64,000 nucleotides of DNA. Origin: an uncultured Eubacteriales bacterium. Lineage in GTDB: Bacteria; Bacillota; Clostridia; Christensenellales; UBA1242. Positions 9,481 to 18,977 of this stretch are shown here, in pieces (position 1 is the stretch's first letter; every line of letters starts with the position of its first letter). Both the position numbers and the translations under genes were made by a program. Below the pieces are notes generated by a model. That model ran no database searches, was not told the DNA's origin, and worked only from the letters and a program-made list of their open reading frames with translations. Location: NCBI GenBank assembly GCA_949067325.1, contig CARTDZ010000001.1:1-64000 (forward strand), given 5' to 3'.

Positions 9481-10455
9481 ATGAAAATAAATCAAATATA
9501 TAAAAAGGCAAAAGCCCTTCAAAAAACAATAGTTTTTCCAGAAGCAGCCTTTAGTGATAGAACGCAACAAGCAGTCAAAATAATAAAAAATAAAAAGCTC
9601 GCAAAGGTTATCCTCGTAGGAGATGAAAGCGCAATAATCTTGCGCGACAAAGAGTTTGCAAACTTTACAATTTATAACCCTCAAACCTTTGAGCATAAGG
9701 ACATTTTGGCTAAAACTCTTTATGAAAAAAGAAAGGCAAAAGGCATGACGCTCGAAGAAGCTCAAAAGCTAGTTCTTGATCCTTACTATTTCGCAACTCT
9801 TCTTGTTGAAGCAGGCTTCGCAGACGGTATGGTGGCAGGCGCTGAAGCTTCAACTGCAAACACAGTCAAGCCAGCTCTTCAAATTATAAAAGCCAAAAAG
9901 AAGGGCGGAGTGGTGTCTTCATGCTTCCTCGTTTACGGCAAAAACAAGTTTCTTAAAGACAAAAACCTTGTCATCGCTGACTGCGGCGTGCTTCCAAATC
10001 CAAACGCTGACGAGCTTGCCCAAATCGCTTACGACGCCACTATGACTTATCAAAGTCTCGGCCTCAAAAATCCAAAAGTGGCATTCCTTTCATACTCAAC
10101 GCACGGTAGCGCAAACGGCGAAGTTATCGAAAAAGTGCGCGAAGCGTATAAAATTTTCAAAAAAACAGGAATTTGCTGCGATGGCGAAATCCAGTTTGAC
10201 GCAGCTATGGTTAAACGCGTGGCTGATCAAAAATGTCCAGACAGCCCACTTGAAGGCGACGCAAATATTCTCATCTTTCCAGATTTGAATGCAGGCAATA
10301 TTTGCTATAAAACAATTCAATACATCGGCGGACTTAACGCAATCGGCCCAATCTTGCAGGGGCTAAACAAGCCAGTAAATGATCTTTCAAGAGGTTGCAG
10401 CGTTGAAGACATTGTGACAATCACTGCAGTGACCGCATTGCAAGCTCAACAATAA
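9481..10455 (+). CDS. pta: phosphate acetyltransferase
   Basis: Cytoplasmic enzyme interconverting acetyl-CoA plus phosphate and acetyl phosphate plus CoA. Length 324 aa is typical of the short Pta form without a DRTGG domain. Seen: the VFPEA start, the GMVAGAEASTANTVKPALQII region, and the C-terminal NDLSRGCSVEDIV motif. Its partner ackA follows after 27 nt, so the pair forms the acetate and ATP branch of fermentation. A GAAGGT ribosome site precedes the ATG. Confidence 0.95.
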   Translation: MKINQIYKKAKALQKTIVFPEAAFSDRTQQAVKIIKNKKLAKVILVGDESAIILRDKEFANFTIYNPQTFEHKDILAKTLYEKRKAKGMTLEEAQKLVLDPYYFATLLVEAGFADGMVAGAEASTANTVKPALQIIKAKKKGGVVSSCFLVYGKNKFLKDKNLVIADCGVLPNPNADELAQIAYDATMTYQSLGLKNPKVAFLSYSTHGSANGEVIEKVREAYKIFKKTGICCDGEIQFDAAMVKRVADQKCPDSPLEGDANILIFPDLNAGNICYKTIQYIGGLNAIGPILQGLNKPVNDLSRGCSVEDIVTITAVTALQAQQ

Positions 10456-10482
10456 CATAGAAAAAATTTTAGGAGGAATAGT

Positions 10483-11727
10483 ATGAAAAAGAAAAAGGAA
10501 ATCGAAGTTAAAGAAGAAAAAAGCATGAAGATTTTGGTTATCAATGCAGGCAGTTCTTCACTTAAATATCAACTTTTTGATATGAACGGCGAAAAGGTTG
10601 TCGCAAAAGGCAACTGCGAAAAAATAGGCCTCGAAGGCTCTTTCTTAAGCTACAAAACAGAAAAAGCAAACAAAAAAGTGGAAGTAAATATGAAAGACCA
10701 TACTGCAGCACTCAAAGCAGTATTAAAGCTTCTTACTGACAAAAACGACGGCGTGCTTTCTTCTCTTGAAGAAATCTCAGCAGTAGGTCATAGAGTAGTG
10801 CAAGGCGGCTGGATCTTTGACAAATCAGTAGTGGTTGACGACAAAGTTCTCAAGGACCTTCAAACACTTAGCGACCTTTCACCACTCCATGCGTCAGCAA
10901 ACCTTGCAGGTATCAAAGGCTGCCGCAAAGTAATGCCAAATGTACCTCATGTGCTTGTGTTTGACACCTCTTTCCACGCTTCTATGCCAGAAAAAGCTTT
11001 CATGTATGCTATCAAATATGAAGATTATGAAAAATACCACGTTCGCAAATATGGCTTTCATGGCACAAGCCACCGCTTCGTAACAGGCGAAACAGCAAAA
11101 CTTCTTGGCAAAAAACCAGAAGATGTCAACCTCATCGTACTCCACCTTGGCAATGGCTCTTCAATCACAGCTGTTCAAAACGGCAAAAGTGTTGATACAA
11201 CTATGGGTCTTACGCCACTTGAGGGCTTGATGATGGGAACTCGCTCTGGCGACCTCGACCCAACGGTTGTGACATACCTTGCAAACAAGAAAAAAATGAC
11301 CGCTGACGAAGTTTTAAATTACCTCAACAAAGAAAGTGGCATCTACGGCATAAGCGGAGTTTCAAGCGATATGCGTGAGGTCAATGCTGAAATTGCAAAG
11401 GGCAACAAACGTGCCAGACTTGCTCTTGATATGCTCATCTATAGAGTAAGAAAATATGTCGGTGCATATATGTTCGCTCTCGGCAGGGTGGACGCTATTG
11501 TCTTCACTGGCGGCCTTGGAGAAAACCAAGAGGATCTTCGCGAAGGTGTTCTAGACGGCCTAGAAAGCTATGGTATTGTGATCGACAAGAAAAAGAATCT
11601 TACTCTTCCACGCGGAACAGTAGAACAAATCAGCACAAAAAAATCAAAAGTAAAAGTTTTCAGAGTTCCAACTGATGAAGAACTTTTGATCGCAAGAGAC
11701 ACAAAAGAATTGGTTTTAAAAAAATAG
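10483..11727 (+). CDS. ackA: acetate kinase
   Basis: Makes ATP and acetate from acetyl phosphate, completing the pta-ackA route. The protein has 414 aa with the ASKHA fold motifs NAGSSSLKYQ, KYGFHGTSHR and FTGGLGEN. The normal AckA start (MKILVINAG) is at residue 15; an extra Lys/Glu-rich 14-residue N-terminus is included because AGGAGGAATAGT directly precedes the ATG at 10483, while the internal ATG has only a weak site. That tail is probably disordered. Confidence 0.95.
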   Translation: MKKKKEIEVKEEKSMKILVINAGSSSLKYQLFDMNGEKVVAKGNCEKIGLEGSFLSYKTEKANKKVEVNMKDHTAALKAVLKLLTDKNDGVLSSLEEISAVGHRVVQGGWIFDKSVVVDDKVLKDLQTLSDLSPLHASANLAGIKGCRKVMPNVPHVLVFDTSFHASMPEKAFMYAIKYEDYEKYHVRKYGFHGTSHRFVTGETAKLLGKKPEDVNLIVLHLGNGSSITAVQNGKSVDTTMGLTPLEGLMMGTRSGDLDPTVVTYLANKKKMTADEVLNYLNKESGIYGISGVSSDMREVNAEIAKGNKRARLALDMLIYRVRKYVGAYMFALGRVDAIVFTGGLGENQEDLREGVLDGLESYGIVIDKKKNLTLPRGTVEQISTKKSKVKVFRVPTDEELLIARDTKELVLKK

Positions 11728-11737
11728 TCAAAAACAC

Positions 11738-11767
11738 TTGACAAAAGCCTATAAAAACCATTATACT
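11738..11767 (+). promoter_or_regulatory. sigma-A promoter of rpmF
   Basis: TTGACA (11738-11743), 18 nt, TATACT (11762-11767), then AAAGGAGGAAG and the rpmF ATG. Confidence 0.75.
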
Positions 11768-11800
11768 TAAAAAGCAAGAATTTAAAGGAGGAAGACGAAA

Positions 11801-11992
11801 ATGGCAGTTCCAAAGGGGAAAGTTTCAAAAGCAAGAAGAAATTCAAGAAATTCAGCAAACTTTAAGGCAACAGCTCCAACACTTGTTGAATGTCCAAAAT
11901 GTCACGAAATGAAAAAGCCTCACACAGTTTGTGCTAAATGTGGCACTTACAAAGGCCAAACAGTGATTGAAAAAGAAAAAGCAGCAAAATAA
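11801..11992 (+). CDS. rpmF: 50S ribosomal protein L32
   Basis: Ribosomal protein of 63 aa with the MAVPKGKVSKARRNSRN start and a zinc ribbon of two CxxC pairs (CPKC, CAKC), so it is the zinc-binding form. In many Firmicutes rpmF sits beside plsX, as here, but the two are separated by a terminator and a long spacer. The own promoter and a strong AAAGGAGGA site fit high expression. No YceD/DUF177 gene precedes it. Confidence 0.95.
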   Translation: MAVPKGKVSKARRNSRNSANFKATAPTLVECPKCHEMKKPHTVCAKCGTYKGQTVIEKEKAAK

Positions 11993-12058
11993 GCAAAAAT
12001 ATTTAGAAATTTGTTTCTCGTTGTTTGCAAAATATTTGCGACAATTTTCGCAAAAATC

Positions 12059-12089
12059 AAGCTTTCACACAATTTGTGAAGGCTTTTTT
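12059..12089 (+). terminator. terminator of rpmF
   Basis: Stem AAGCTTTCACA/TGTGAAGGCTT (one T-G pair), 5-nt loop, T-run. Confidence 0.85.
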
Positions 12090-12100
12090 AGTGCAATTTT

Positions 12101-12352
12101 TTGCATACTAGCCAAATATGTAGTGGTATGTCTGACATAATAGATACAAGATGTAGTATTTGGCATCAAAACTCATTTTTTTAGTGAAAAGGCGAAAATC
12201 CTTTGTATTTTAAAGCTAAATTTGCTATTATATAAATATAAAAATTGATATACCAAATACAAAAGGTGGATTGATTTTTTACACAAAAGATTTTTGAAAA
12301 TTTGACTTCATAAAAAAATAATAAAAAATTGGAGTAAGACTGGGAGTAAGAA
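12101..12352 (+). promoter_or_regulatory. plsX upstream region: nested dyads and promoter
   Basis: This gene-free stretch holds an outer inverted repeat GCCAAATA (12111-12118) / TATTTGGC (12157-12164). Inside it is a perfect 13-bp dyad TATGTC-T-GACATA (12127-12139), with ATGTAG repeated on both sides. A promoter TTGTAT (12203-12208), N17, TATTAT (12226-12231) with extended TGC follows. In Bacillus plsX is controlled by FapR; the dyad does not match the FapR site I remember, so any operator role is inference. Confidence 0.45.
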
Positions 12353-13453
12353 ATGAAAATAGTAGTTGACGCTTTTGGAGGGGATAACGCTCCACTTGAA
12401 ATAGTTGAAGGTTGCCTTATGGCACTAGACAAGCACAAAGACCTTGAACTTGTTTTGTGTGGTGACGAAGGCAAGATAAATGAAATATTGAAAGACAAAA
12501 AAGGTTGGCAGGGACGAATTGAGATTTCTCATGCAAGCGACGTTATTTCAAATAGCGATCACCCAACAGAGGCAATCAGAAAGAAAAAAGACAGTTCTCT
12601 TGTTCGAGCTTTTGACATTTTGAAAGATCGCGAAGATGTCATTGGTCTTGTCAGTGCTGGCAGCACAGGAGCTGTGCTTGCTGGTGCAATTATGAAAATC
12701 GGCCGCATAAAAGGTATTTCACGTCCAGCTCTAGCACCAATTCTTCCAACAAAAAAGGAGAGCGACGTCATCATAATCGACAGTGGCGCAAATGTCGACT
12801 GCAAACCTATCAATCTCCTTCACTTTGCGCTTATGGGTTCGTCTTATTATTCAATCATTTACAACAAACCATCGCCACGCGTAGCCCTTCTCAACAATGG
12901 CTCTGAAGAAGGCAAGGGCAATGAGCTTGCAAAGGAAAGTTTTTCTCTTCTCAAATCAGCACCAATAAACTTTATCGGCAACAAGGAAGGCGGTGACTTC
13001 ATGAGCGGCGATGTTGACGTTATGGTGGCTGACGGATTTGCAGGAAATGCTCTCCTAAAAGGCACTGAAGGCGCTGTGGGCGCAGTCGTTTCAATCCTCA
13101 AAAAAAGCATAAAATCACATTTCCTCAGCATGCTTGGCGCTATCTTTATGAAGAAAACGCTTAAAGAACTTAAAAACCGCATTGATATTTTAAGCAAACA
13201 TGGTGGCAGTCCACTTCTTGGCTGCAAAAAACTGGTGGTGAAAAATCATGGCTCATGCAAGAGATTAAATATAGCCTCTTCCATCGACCAAACAATTCTG
13301 CTTCACCAAAAACAACTCAACAAAAAAATTGAAGAAGCTTTAAGCACTCTTTCTTCAAGTGAAGAGGAAGGCACAAACAATGCAATCGCTTCTCAAAAAA
13401 CACAAAACATGGCAAAAAAAAGTGACAACAAAGAGAGTGCAAGAGGGGAATAA
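12353..13453 (+). CDS. plsX: phosphate acyltransferase PlsX
   Basis: Makes acyl phosphate from acyl-ACP for phosphatidic acid synthesis with PlsY. Seen: the MKIVVDAFGGDNAP start, the GLVSAGSTGAVLAG segment, NNGSEEGKGN and the VADGFAGNALLKGTEG motif. The length of 366 aa exceeds the usual 330 because of a Ser/Glu/Lys-rich C-terminal tail from about residue 330. rnc follows after 2 nt. The acpP gene often found between plsX and rnc is absent. Confidence 0.95.
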   Translation: MKIVVDAFGGDNAPLEIVEGCLMALDKHKDLELVLCGDEGKINEILKDKKGWQGRIEISHASDVISNSDHPTEAIRKKKDSSLVRAFDILKDREDVIGLVSAGSTGAVLAGAIMKIGRIKGISRPALAPILPTKKESDVIIIDSGANVDCKPINLLHFALMGSSYYSIIYNKPSPRVALLNNGSEEGKGNELAKESFSLLKSAPINFIGNKEGGDFMSGDVDVMVADGFAGNALLKGTEGAVGAVVSILKKSIKSHFLSMLGAIFMKKTLKELKNRIDILSKHGGSPLLGCKKLVVKNHGSCKRLNIASSIDQTILLHQKQLNKKIEEALSTLSSSEEEGTNNAIASQKTQNMAKKSDNKESARGE

Positions 13454-13455
13454 CT

Positions 13456-14109
13456 ATGAACAAATCCAAAAACAATCCTTCTCTTGCAAATGCTCTTGGC
13501 TATGAATTCAAAAACAAAGATCTTCTTTCTCGTGCTTTGACGCATTCTTCATTTTCAAAAGAAAATTATGAACGACTTGAATTTCTCGGCGACGGCATAC
13601 TTGACTTCATAGTCGGCGATTACCTTTTCAGACAATCGCAGCAAGATGAAGGACAGCTTACCGTTTTAAGAAGCCATTTCGTTTCTGAAAACAATCTTTG
13701 CAAGATTTTTGACAGCCTTCAAATTGAAAAGTTTGTTATCACAGGCAAAAGTTATCAAGGCAGTTTGTCAAAGGCTATCAAAGCTGACATAGTTGAAGCA
13801 ATTATCGCAGCTATTTATCTCGATGGCGAAAATGAAGGCCTAAAAAATGCTACAAAATTTGTAAAAAACCATTTTGCTCTTGAAACTTTTTCAAACATAG
13901 TCGATGACAATTATAAGTCGCGTCTGCAAGAGCTTGTTCAGGCAGGGTTTAAGTGCAAAATGCAGTACGTAACAGAAAAAACAGATTTCGGTTTTAAATC
14001 AACTTTCTTTATGGACGAAGACGCAATCGAAAGTGGCGAGGGTCAAAGCAAAATCGAGGCAGAGCAGCAGGCTGCAAAAAAATCAATTCAAAAACTGTTT
14101 AAAGTATAA
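13456..14109 (+). CDS. rnc: ribonuclease III
   Basis: Double-strand RNA endonuclease for rRNA processing and mRNA turnover, 217 aa. Seen: the signature ERLEFLGDGILDF, a second acidic site in KADIVEAIIAAIYLD, and a C-terminal dsRNA-binding domain (from about residue 152, ending in the A-A-K-K-S pattern). The AGAGGGG ribosome site lies in the end of plsX. The order rnc-smc-ftsY is conserved in Firmicutes. Confidence 0.95.
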   Translation: MNKSKNNPSLANALGYEFKNKDLLSRALTHSSFSKENYERLEFLGDGILDFIVGDYLFRQSQQDEGQLTVLRSHFVSENNLCKIFDSLQIEKFVITGKSYQGSLSKAIKADIVEAIIAAIYLDGENEGLKNATKFVKNHFALETFSNIVDDNYKSRLQELVQAGFKCKMQYVTEKTDFGFKSTFFMDEDAIESGEGQSKIEAEQQAAKKSIQKLFKV

Positions 14110-14161
14110 AAAGTCAATTTTTTTAAAATAACACACAAAGAAGAAATTAATAGAGGTAAAT

Positions 14162-17100
14162 ATGATATTCAAAAAAATAGAAATGGTGGGTTTTAAATCT
14201 TTCGCAGACAGAACTGTGATTGATTTTGACAACAATTTTACAGCAATTGTTGGGCCAAACGGCTGCGGCAAAAGCAATGTCTCAGACGCAATACGTTGGG
14301 TGCTCGGCGAGCAAAGTCCAAAATCGCTGCGTGGCTCTTCTATGCAAGACGTCATCTTCAACGGAACAGAAAAACGAAAAAGTCTTTCTTACTGCGAAGT
14401 GACTTTGACTTTTGACAACACAACTCGCTTCTTCAATTTTGATTATGACGAACTTGCTATCACAAGAAAGCTTTATCGCTCAGGCGAAAGCGAGTATCTT
14501 ATCAACCGCAACACCTGCCATCTTCGTGATATCACAAACCTTCTGTATAATAGCGGTCTCGGCAAAAATGGTTATTCGGTTGTAGGGCAGGGCAAGGTCA
14601 CTGAAATCGTGGATTCCAAGCCAGAAGACCGTCGTGCAATGTTTGAAGACGCGGCAGGCATTGCCAAATACAAAAAAGACAAGGTTGATGCTGAACGCAA
14701 GCTCGAGCGCACTCGCGACAACCTTACACGAATAAAAGATATACTTTCAGAAATAGAAAGACAAATGGGGCCTCTCAAAAAGCAAGCAGAAAACGCAAAA
14801 AAATATCTTGAATATAAAGGCCAGCTTAAAGACCTTGAAATAAATGCCTACATATATCAATATGAAAACGCAAACAATGTCAAAAATCAGATAGGCGTAA
14901 GACTTAAGGCGGTAGAGGAAGAACTTGCTCTTCGTGAACAAGACTTCAAAAAAACAAGCGACGAATATGATAAAAATATGCTCGACCTATCAAACTTTGA
15001 CAAGCTTCTTGCAAGCATAAACGATCAAATACTTTCGCTTACCGTTTCGCTTGAAAAGCAAGAAGGTGAAACAAAAATCGCACGCGAACGAATTAATTTC
15101 ACCCTAAAAGAAAACGACAGGCTCAATCTTGACCACACAAACGCTCAGACAGCTCTTTCTGCTTGCCAAAAAGAACAACTTGCAAAGGAAGGCGAACTTT
15201 CATCTCTGACAGAAGCACTTGACACACTTGAAAAATCTTTTACAGAACTTTCTGACGCTTACTCAGCCCTTGCAAACGATCTGTCTTTAAGCGAAAATGA
15301 AGCGGGTGCTTCACAACAAAAGATCATCGAAACTTTAGGCTCGCTTTCAGACATAAAAAGCAGTGTTTCAAGACTGTCGGCTGAACGCGATCTGCTTTCT
15401 GGCAATCTTTCAAACCTTGAAATTGACCAAAAAAATCTTAAATTAAAGGTTGAAGAATGTCAAAAAGACATAGATGAAACAACACAAAGTGTAAAAGCGC
15501 AAGAAGAGGAAATTCTTGAACTTAAAAACCAAAACCAAAGCCTTTCAAGCAAGGTTTATCTTGACGAGCGTCGCCTTAAAGAAATTGAAACACAAAAAGC
15601 CAATCTTATCACTCAAATCAAGGTCTACGAAAACCGCAAAAAACTTCTTACTGACCTTCAAACAGATTATGAAGGCTATTCTTATGCAATCAAAAAAATC
15701 CTTAAAGAAGGTGAGCGCAACAATGCAATCGGCAAAAATATAGTCGGTGTTATTGCTTCGCTTATCAAAGTGCCTGAAAAGTTTGAAACTGCTATTGAAG
15801 TCGCTCTTGGCGGCGCTGTTCAAAATATTGTAACCTTTGATGAAGATGGCGCAAAAGAGCTTATAAAATTCCTCAAAGAAAACAGCTTCGGTCGTGCGAC
15901 TTTCCTTCCAATAACCTCAATGAAACGTCGTGACCTCGATAGACGTGCAGTGGAAGGCAAGCAGGGCTGCTACGGCATTGCCAGCGACCTTGTAGACTAT
16001 GACAAAAAAATCGACAACGTGGTCAGCAATCTCCTTGGCAGCACGGTTATTGTGGACAACCTTTCAACAGCTGTAAACATGGCAAAACAGGGTGGATACG
16101 CTTATCGTATTGTTACTCTAGATGGTGATATCGTCAACCCACAAGGCTCACTCACTGGCGGCAGCAAAAAGAATGAGGTGGCAAATCTCATGGGGCGTCA
16201 AAGAGAGATCGAAACGCTTGGCGATGAGATTATCAAACTTACAGCCAAAGAAAACAACCTTGCAAAAGAACATCAAACAGGCCTTGAAGCTTTGTCAGAA
16301 CAAAACAAAACGCTAGCTGCTTTGCAAGAGAAATTAAATTCTAAAAATGTTGAACTTGCCAAAGATAAAGAAAAGCTTGAAAGGTTGAAAATCATACTTG
16401 AAGAACTTGAAGACAACCTAAAGGTCGCTTTAGATGAAGGCCAAACTGTTTCAAACAAGCTCAAGCTCATTGGCGACGAACTTTCTCGCTCTGAAAAGAT
16501 AGAAAGCGCTTTGAGTGGCAATCGTGTTGACGCAGACGAGCTTATCAAAGAAAAACGCGAAAAGAATGAAAGGCTAAGAAAAGAAAGAGACAAACTTAGT
16601 GACAACATCATGTCAGTAAAAGTTGAAATGGCTTCAACTCGCCAAAAAATCTCTTCTGTCAAACTTGAACTTGAACGTCTGGCAAATGAAAATGGTCGCC
16701 TAAGCTTGCTTATTGAAAATCTCAAAGAGCAAATCGCAAAAAATGATGAGTTTATAGCTGCCGCAGAAGATATGATCAAGTCAAAACTGGCTTCAGCTCC
16801 AACTTCTGCCAAAAAGCAAGAGCTTGAAAGTGCCGTGGCAAAGCGTAACCAAATTGACGCAAGCAAAGAGGGGATTTCTGCTGCGATTAAAGAGCTTGAC
16901 GTACGCAAATCACAGCTGATGGAAGATATTTCTCGCCTAAATGACCGCAAGTTTAGAGAAGAGATGAACTTATCAAAAGTTGATACAGAGCTTGAACAAA
17001 TGCAAGAACGCATTTATGAAGAATATTCGCTCATCTACTCAAGCTGTCTTGAATTTAGAAGACCGGATTTTGACATAGATGTCGCAATGCCAGAAATAAA

Positions 17101-17740
17101 TCGTCTCAAAAAGGCAATAAATGCTCTTGGCTATGTCAATGTCAACGCTATTGAAGATTGCAAAGTGCTTTACGAACGTTATGAAGATATGAACAGTCAA
17201 GCCCAAGACCTTGACAAAGCTCAAGAGGATCTTCTTAAAATCATAAAAGACCTTTCACAAATCATGGTTGAAAAGTTTAACAACGAGCTTGAACGCATAA
17301 ACGAAAGCTTTAAGATTACATTTAGAGAACTCTTTGGTGGTGGAACAGCAAGACTTACTCTCAGCGACGAAGAAAATCCGCTCGAATCAGGCGTTGAAAT
17401 CTTGGCACAGCCTCCAGGAAAGAAAATTCAGAACATGACCCTTTTGTCAGGTGGTGAAAAATCTTTGACAGCAATGGCTGTTATCTTCGCAATCCTTCGC
17501 ATAAAACCACTTCCATTCTGTCTTTTCGACGAAGTGGAAGCCGCACTCGACGACTCAAACGTTGAAATTATCGATAAGTATTTGACAAAACTTTGCACTG
17601 AAACGCAATTTATTCTCATTACTCACAAAAAGCCTACCATGGAATACGCTCAATCTCTCTTTGGTGTAACAATGGAAGAAAAGGGTGTGTCAAAAATTGT
17701 ATCGGTAAAACTCGCTGACGCTATTAAAAATGCACAATAA
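14162..17740 (+). CDS. smc: chromosome segregation ATPase SMC
   Basis: Core of the SMC-ScpAB condensin that organises the chromosome. Length 1192 aa is normal. Seen: Walker A GPNGCGKSN at 31-39, two long coiled coils, a hinge at about 500-660 (GVIASLIKVPEKFETAIEVALG and the G-rich GSLTGGSKK), signature LLSGGEKSL near 1095 and Walker B PFCLFDEVEAALDD. scpA and scpB are not in this window. The last codons and stop lie in a 17-nt tandem duplication (17724-17757). Confidence 0.95.
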   Translation: MIFKKIEMVGFKSFADRTVIDFDNNFTAIVGPNGCGKSNVSDAIRWVLGEQSPKSLRGSSMQDVIFNGTEKRKSLSYCEVTLTFDNTTRFFNFDYDELAITRKLYRSGESEYLINRNTCHLRDITNLLYNSGLGKNGYSVVGQGKVTEIVDSKPEDRRAMFEDAAGIAKYKKDKVDAERKLERTRDNLTRIKDILSEIERQMGPLKKQAENAKKYLEYKGQLKDLEINAYIYQYENANNVKNQIGVRLKAVEEELALREQDFKKTSDEYDKNMLDLSNFDKLLASINDQILSLTVSLEKQEGETKIARERINFTLKENDRLNLDHTNAQTALSACQKEQLAKEGELSSLTEALDTLEKSFTELSDAYSALANDLSLSENEAGASQQKIIETLGSLSDIKSSVSRLSAERDLLSGNLSNLEIDQKNLKLKVEECQKDIDETTQSVKAQEEEILELKNQNQSLSSKVYLDERRLKEIETQKANLITQIKVYENRKKLLTDLQTDYEGYSYAIKKILKEGERNNAIGKNIVGVIASLIKVPEKFETAIEVALGGAVQNIVTFDEDGAKELIKFLKENSFGRATFLPITSMKRRDLDRRAVEGKQGCYGIASDLVDYDKKIDNVVSNLLGSTVIVDNLSTAVNMAKQGGYAYRIVTLDGDIVNPQGSLTGGSKKNEVANLMGRQREIETLGDEIIKLTAKENNLAKEHQTGLEALSEQNKTLAALQEKLNSKNVELAKDKEKLERLKIILEELEDNLKVALDEGQTVSNKLKLIGDELSRSEKIESALSGNRVDADELIKEKREKNERLRKERDKLSDNIMSVKVEMASTRQKISSVKLELERLANENGRLSLLIENLKEQIAKNDEFIAAAEDMIKSKLASAPTSAKKQELESAVAKRNQIDASKEGISAAIKELDVRKSQLMEDISRLNDRKFREEMNLSKVDTELEQMQERIYEEYSLIYSSCLEFRRPDFDIDVAMPEINRLKKAINALGYVNVNAIEDCKVLYERYEDMNSQAQDLDKAQEDLLKIIKDLSQIMVEKFNNELERINESFKITFRELFGGGTARLTLSDEENPLESGVEILAQPPGKKIQNMTLLSGGEKSLTAMAVIFAILRIKPLPFCLFDEVEAALDDSNVEIIDKYLTKLCTETQFILITHKKPTMEYAQSLFGVTMEEKGVSKIVSVKLADAIKNAQ

Positions 17741-17881
17741 TTAAAAATGCACAATAACAAAAAATCACAATAAAATATAAATCAAACAAATTAAAAAGGC
17801 AAACTTCAAAAATTGTATAACGCAAATATTAAAACTGAAATAGACAGCAAACAGCTCTAAAACCAAAAAAGGAATGAAATT

Positions 17882-18778
17882 ATGGGTATCTTTAAAAAAA
17901 TAGGTGATGCGCTCAAAAAAACACGTGAGGCATTTTCACGCAAAGTTGACGCGCTTTTAAGCCATGGCGAACTTGACGACGATTTTTTTGATGAATTGAC
18001 AGATATTCTTATATCCTGCGACATCGGTGTACGTACAAGCATGGACCTTGTTGATAGTCTTCGTGTTCGTGCAAGAAAAACCAAGATAAGAAATGCTGAA
18101 GATGTACGCAACGAACTTAAAAATATTCTTCGTGAAGAGTTTGATGCATTGAAGCAAATTGATATAAAGTATCCTGCTATAATAACCATAATCGGCGTAA
18201 ACGGGGTTGGCAAAACCACAACGATTGGCAAACTGGCTTCATATTTTAAAAGTCAAAAAAAGGAAGTTACTCTTGTGGCAGGCGACACTTTTAGAGCAGC
18301 AGCTTCAAGCCAACTCAATGAGTGGGCAGAGCGTACAAAAACTCGTATCATCAAGCACGCGGAAGGTGCAGACGCAGCAGCCGTAGTGTTTGATGGTATA
18401 ACTTCTGCAAAAGCAAAAGGCACAGATGTTCTTTTGGTTGACACTGCTGGAAGATTGCACACCAAAACAAATCTGATGGAAGAACTCAAAAAGATAGACA
18501 GGATTATCAATCGTGAATATCCAGAGGCAAACAAATACAATTTTATTGTGCTTGACGCCACAACAGGCCAAAACGCACTCTCTCAAATCAATGCTTTCAA
18601 AGAATTCGTGTCAATCGATGGCATAATCTTGACCAAGCTTGACGGCACTGCAAAAGGGGGAGTTGTGGTCGCTATTGAAAAGGATTATGGTCTTCCAGTG
18701 GCTTTTGTAGGCACTGGCGAGGGCGTGGCAGATCTTGACCTTTTTGATAGCAATGAGTTTGTCGACAATCTTTTTTAA
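17882..18778 (+). CDS. ftsY: signal recognition particle receptor FtsY
   Basis: SRP receptor GTPase that brings nascent membrane proteins to SecYEG; 298 aa. It has the compact NG form without a long acidic A domain. Seen: P-loop GVNGVGKTTTIGKL, DTAGRLHTKTNLMEEL, the TKLDGTAKGG motif and GTGEGVADLDLF. It stands in the smc-ftsY order common in Firmicutes. The spacing of 140 nt from smc may include its own promoter. No ffh/ylxM genes follow. Confidence 0.95.
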   Translation: MGIFKKIGDALKKTREAFSRKVDALLSHGELDDDFFDELTDILISCDIGVRTSMDLVDSLRVRARKTKIRNAEDVRNELKNILREEFDALKQIDIKYPAIITIIGVNGVGKTTTIGKLASYFKSQKKEVTLVAGDTFRAAASSQLNEWAERTKTRIIKHAEGADAAAVVFDGITSAKAKGTDVLLVDTAGRLHTKTNLMEELKKIDRIINREYPEANKYNFIVLDATTGQNALSQINAFKEFVSIDGIILTKLDGTAKGGVVVAIEKDYGLPVAFVGTGEGVADLDLFDSNEFVDNLF

Positions 18779-18785
18779 GATAATG

Positions 18786-18835
18786 CTATTATGCATGACA
18801 TAATAGTCTGACTAGTGCTAAAAACGAGCTAGTAT
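18786..18835. repeat. inverted repeats downstream of ftsY
   Basis: CTATTATG (18786-18793) and CATAATAG (18799-18806) form a perfect 8-bp dyad. A second imperfect hairpin around ACTAG/CTAGT follows. The word TGACATAATAG is shared with the plsX upstream region at 12133-12143. Confidence 0.5.
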
Positions 18836-18860
18836 ATTATAAAAACATAACCAATTTTGA

Positions 18861-18893
18861 AAATGTGACCAATAAGCTTGGCCACATTTTTTT
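18861..18893 (+). terminator. terminator after ftsY
   Basis: Stem AAATGTGACC/GGCCACATTT (one mismatch), 9-nt loop, T-run. It separates ftsY from sigK. Confidence 0.8.
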
Positions 18894-18977
18894 ATCAACT
18901 TTTTTAAGTGTCCAAGCAAAAAATGACAAAATTCAACATATATAAGCCTAAGAAGTTTTTTCTTGGAGGTTGTGGTT

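Noticed and set aside
16273..17013. Long minus-strand open frame of 246 codons inside smc
   Set aside because: Antisense shadow of the coiled-coil region; Ser-rich composition and no ribosome site.
18937..18946. Sigma-E promoter for sigK
   Set aside because: CATATATAAG fits the -10 only loosely and no matching -35 is seen, so I do not list it as a feature.
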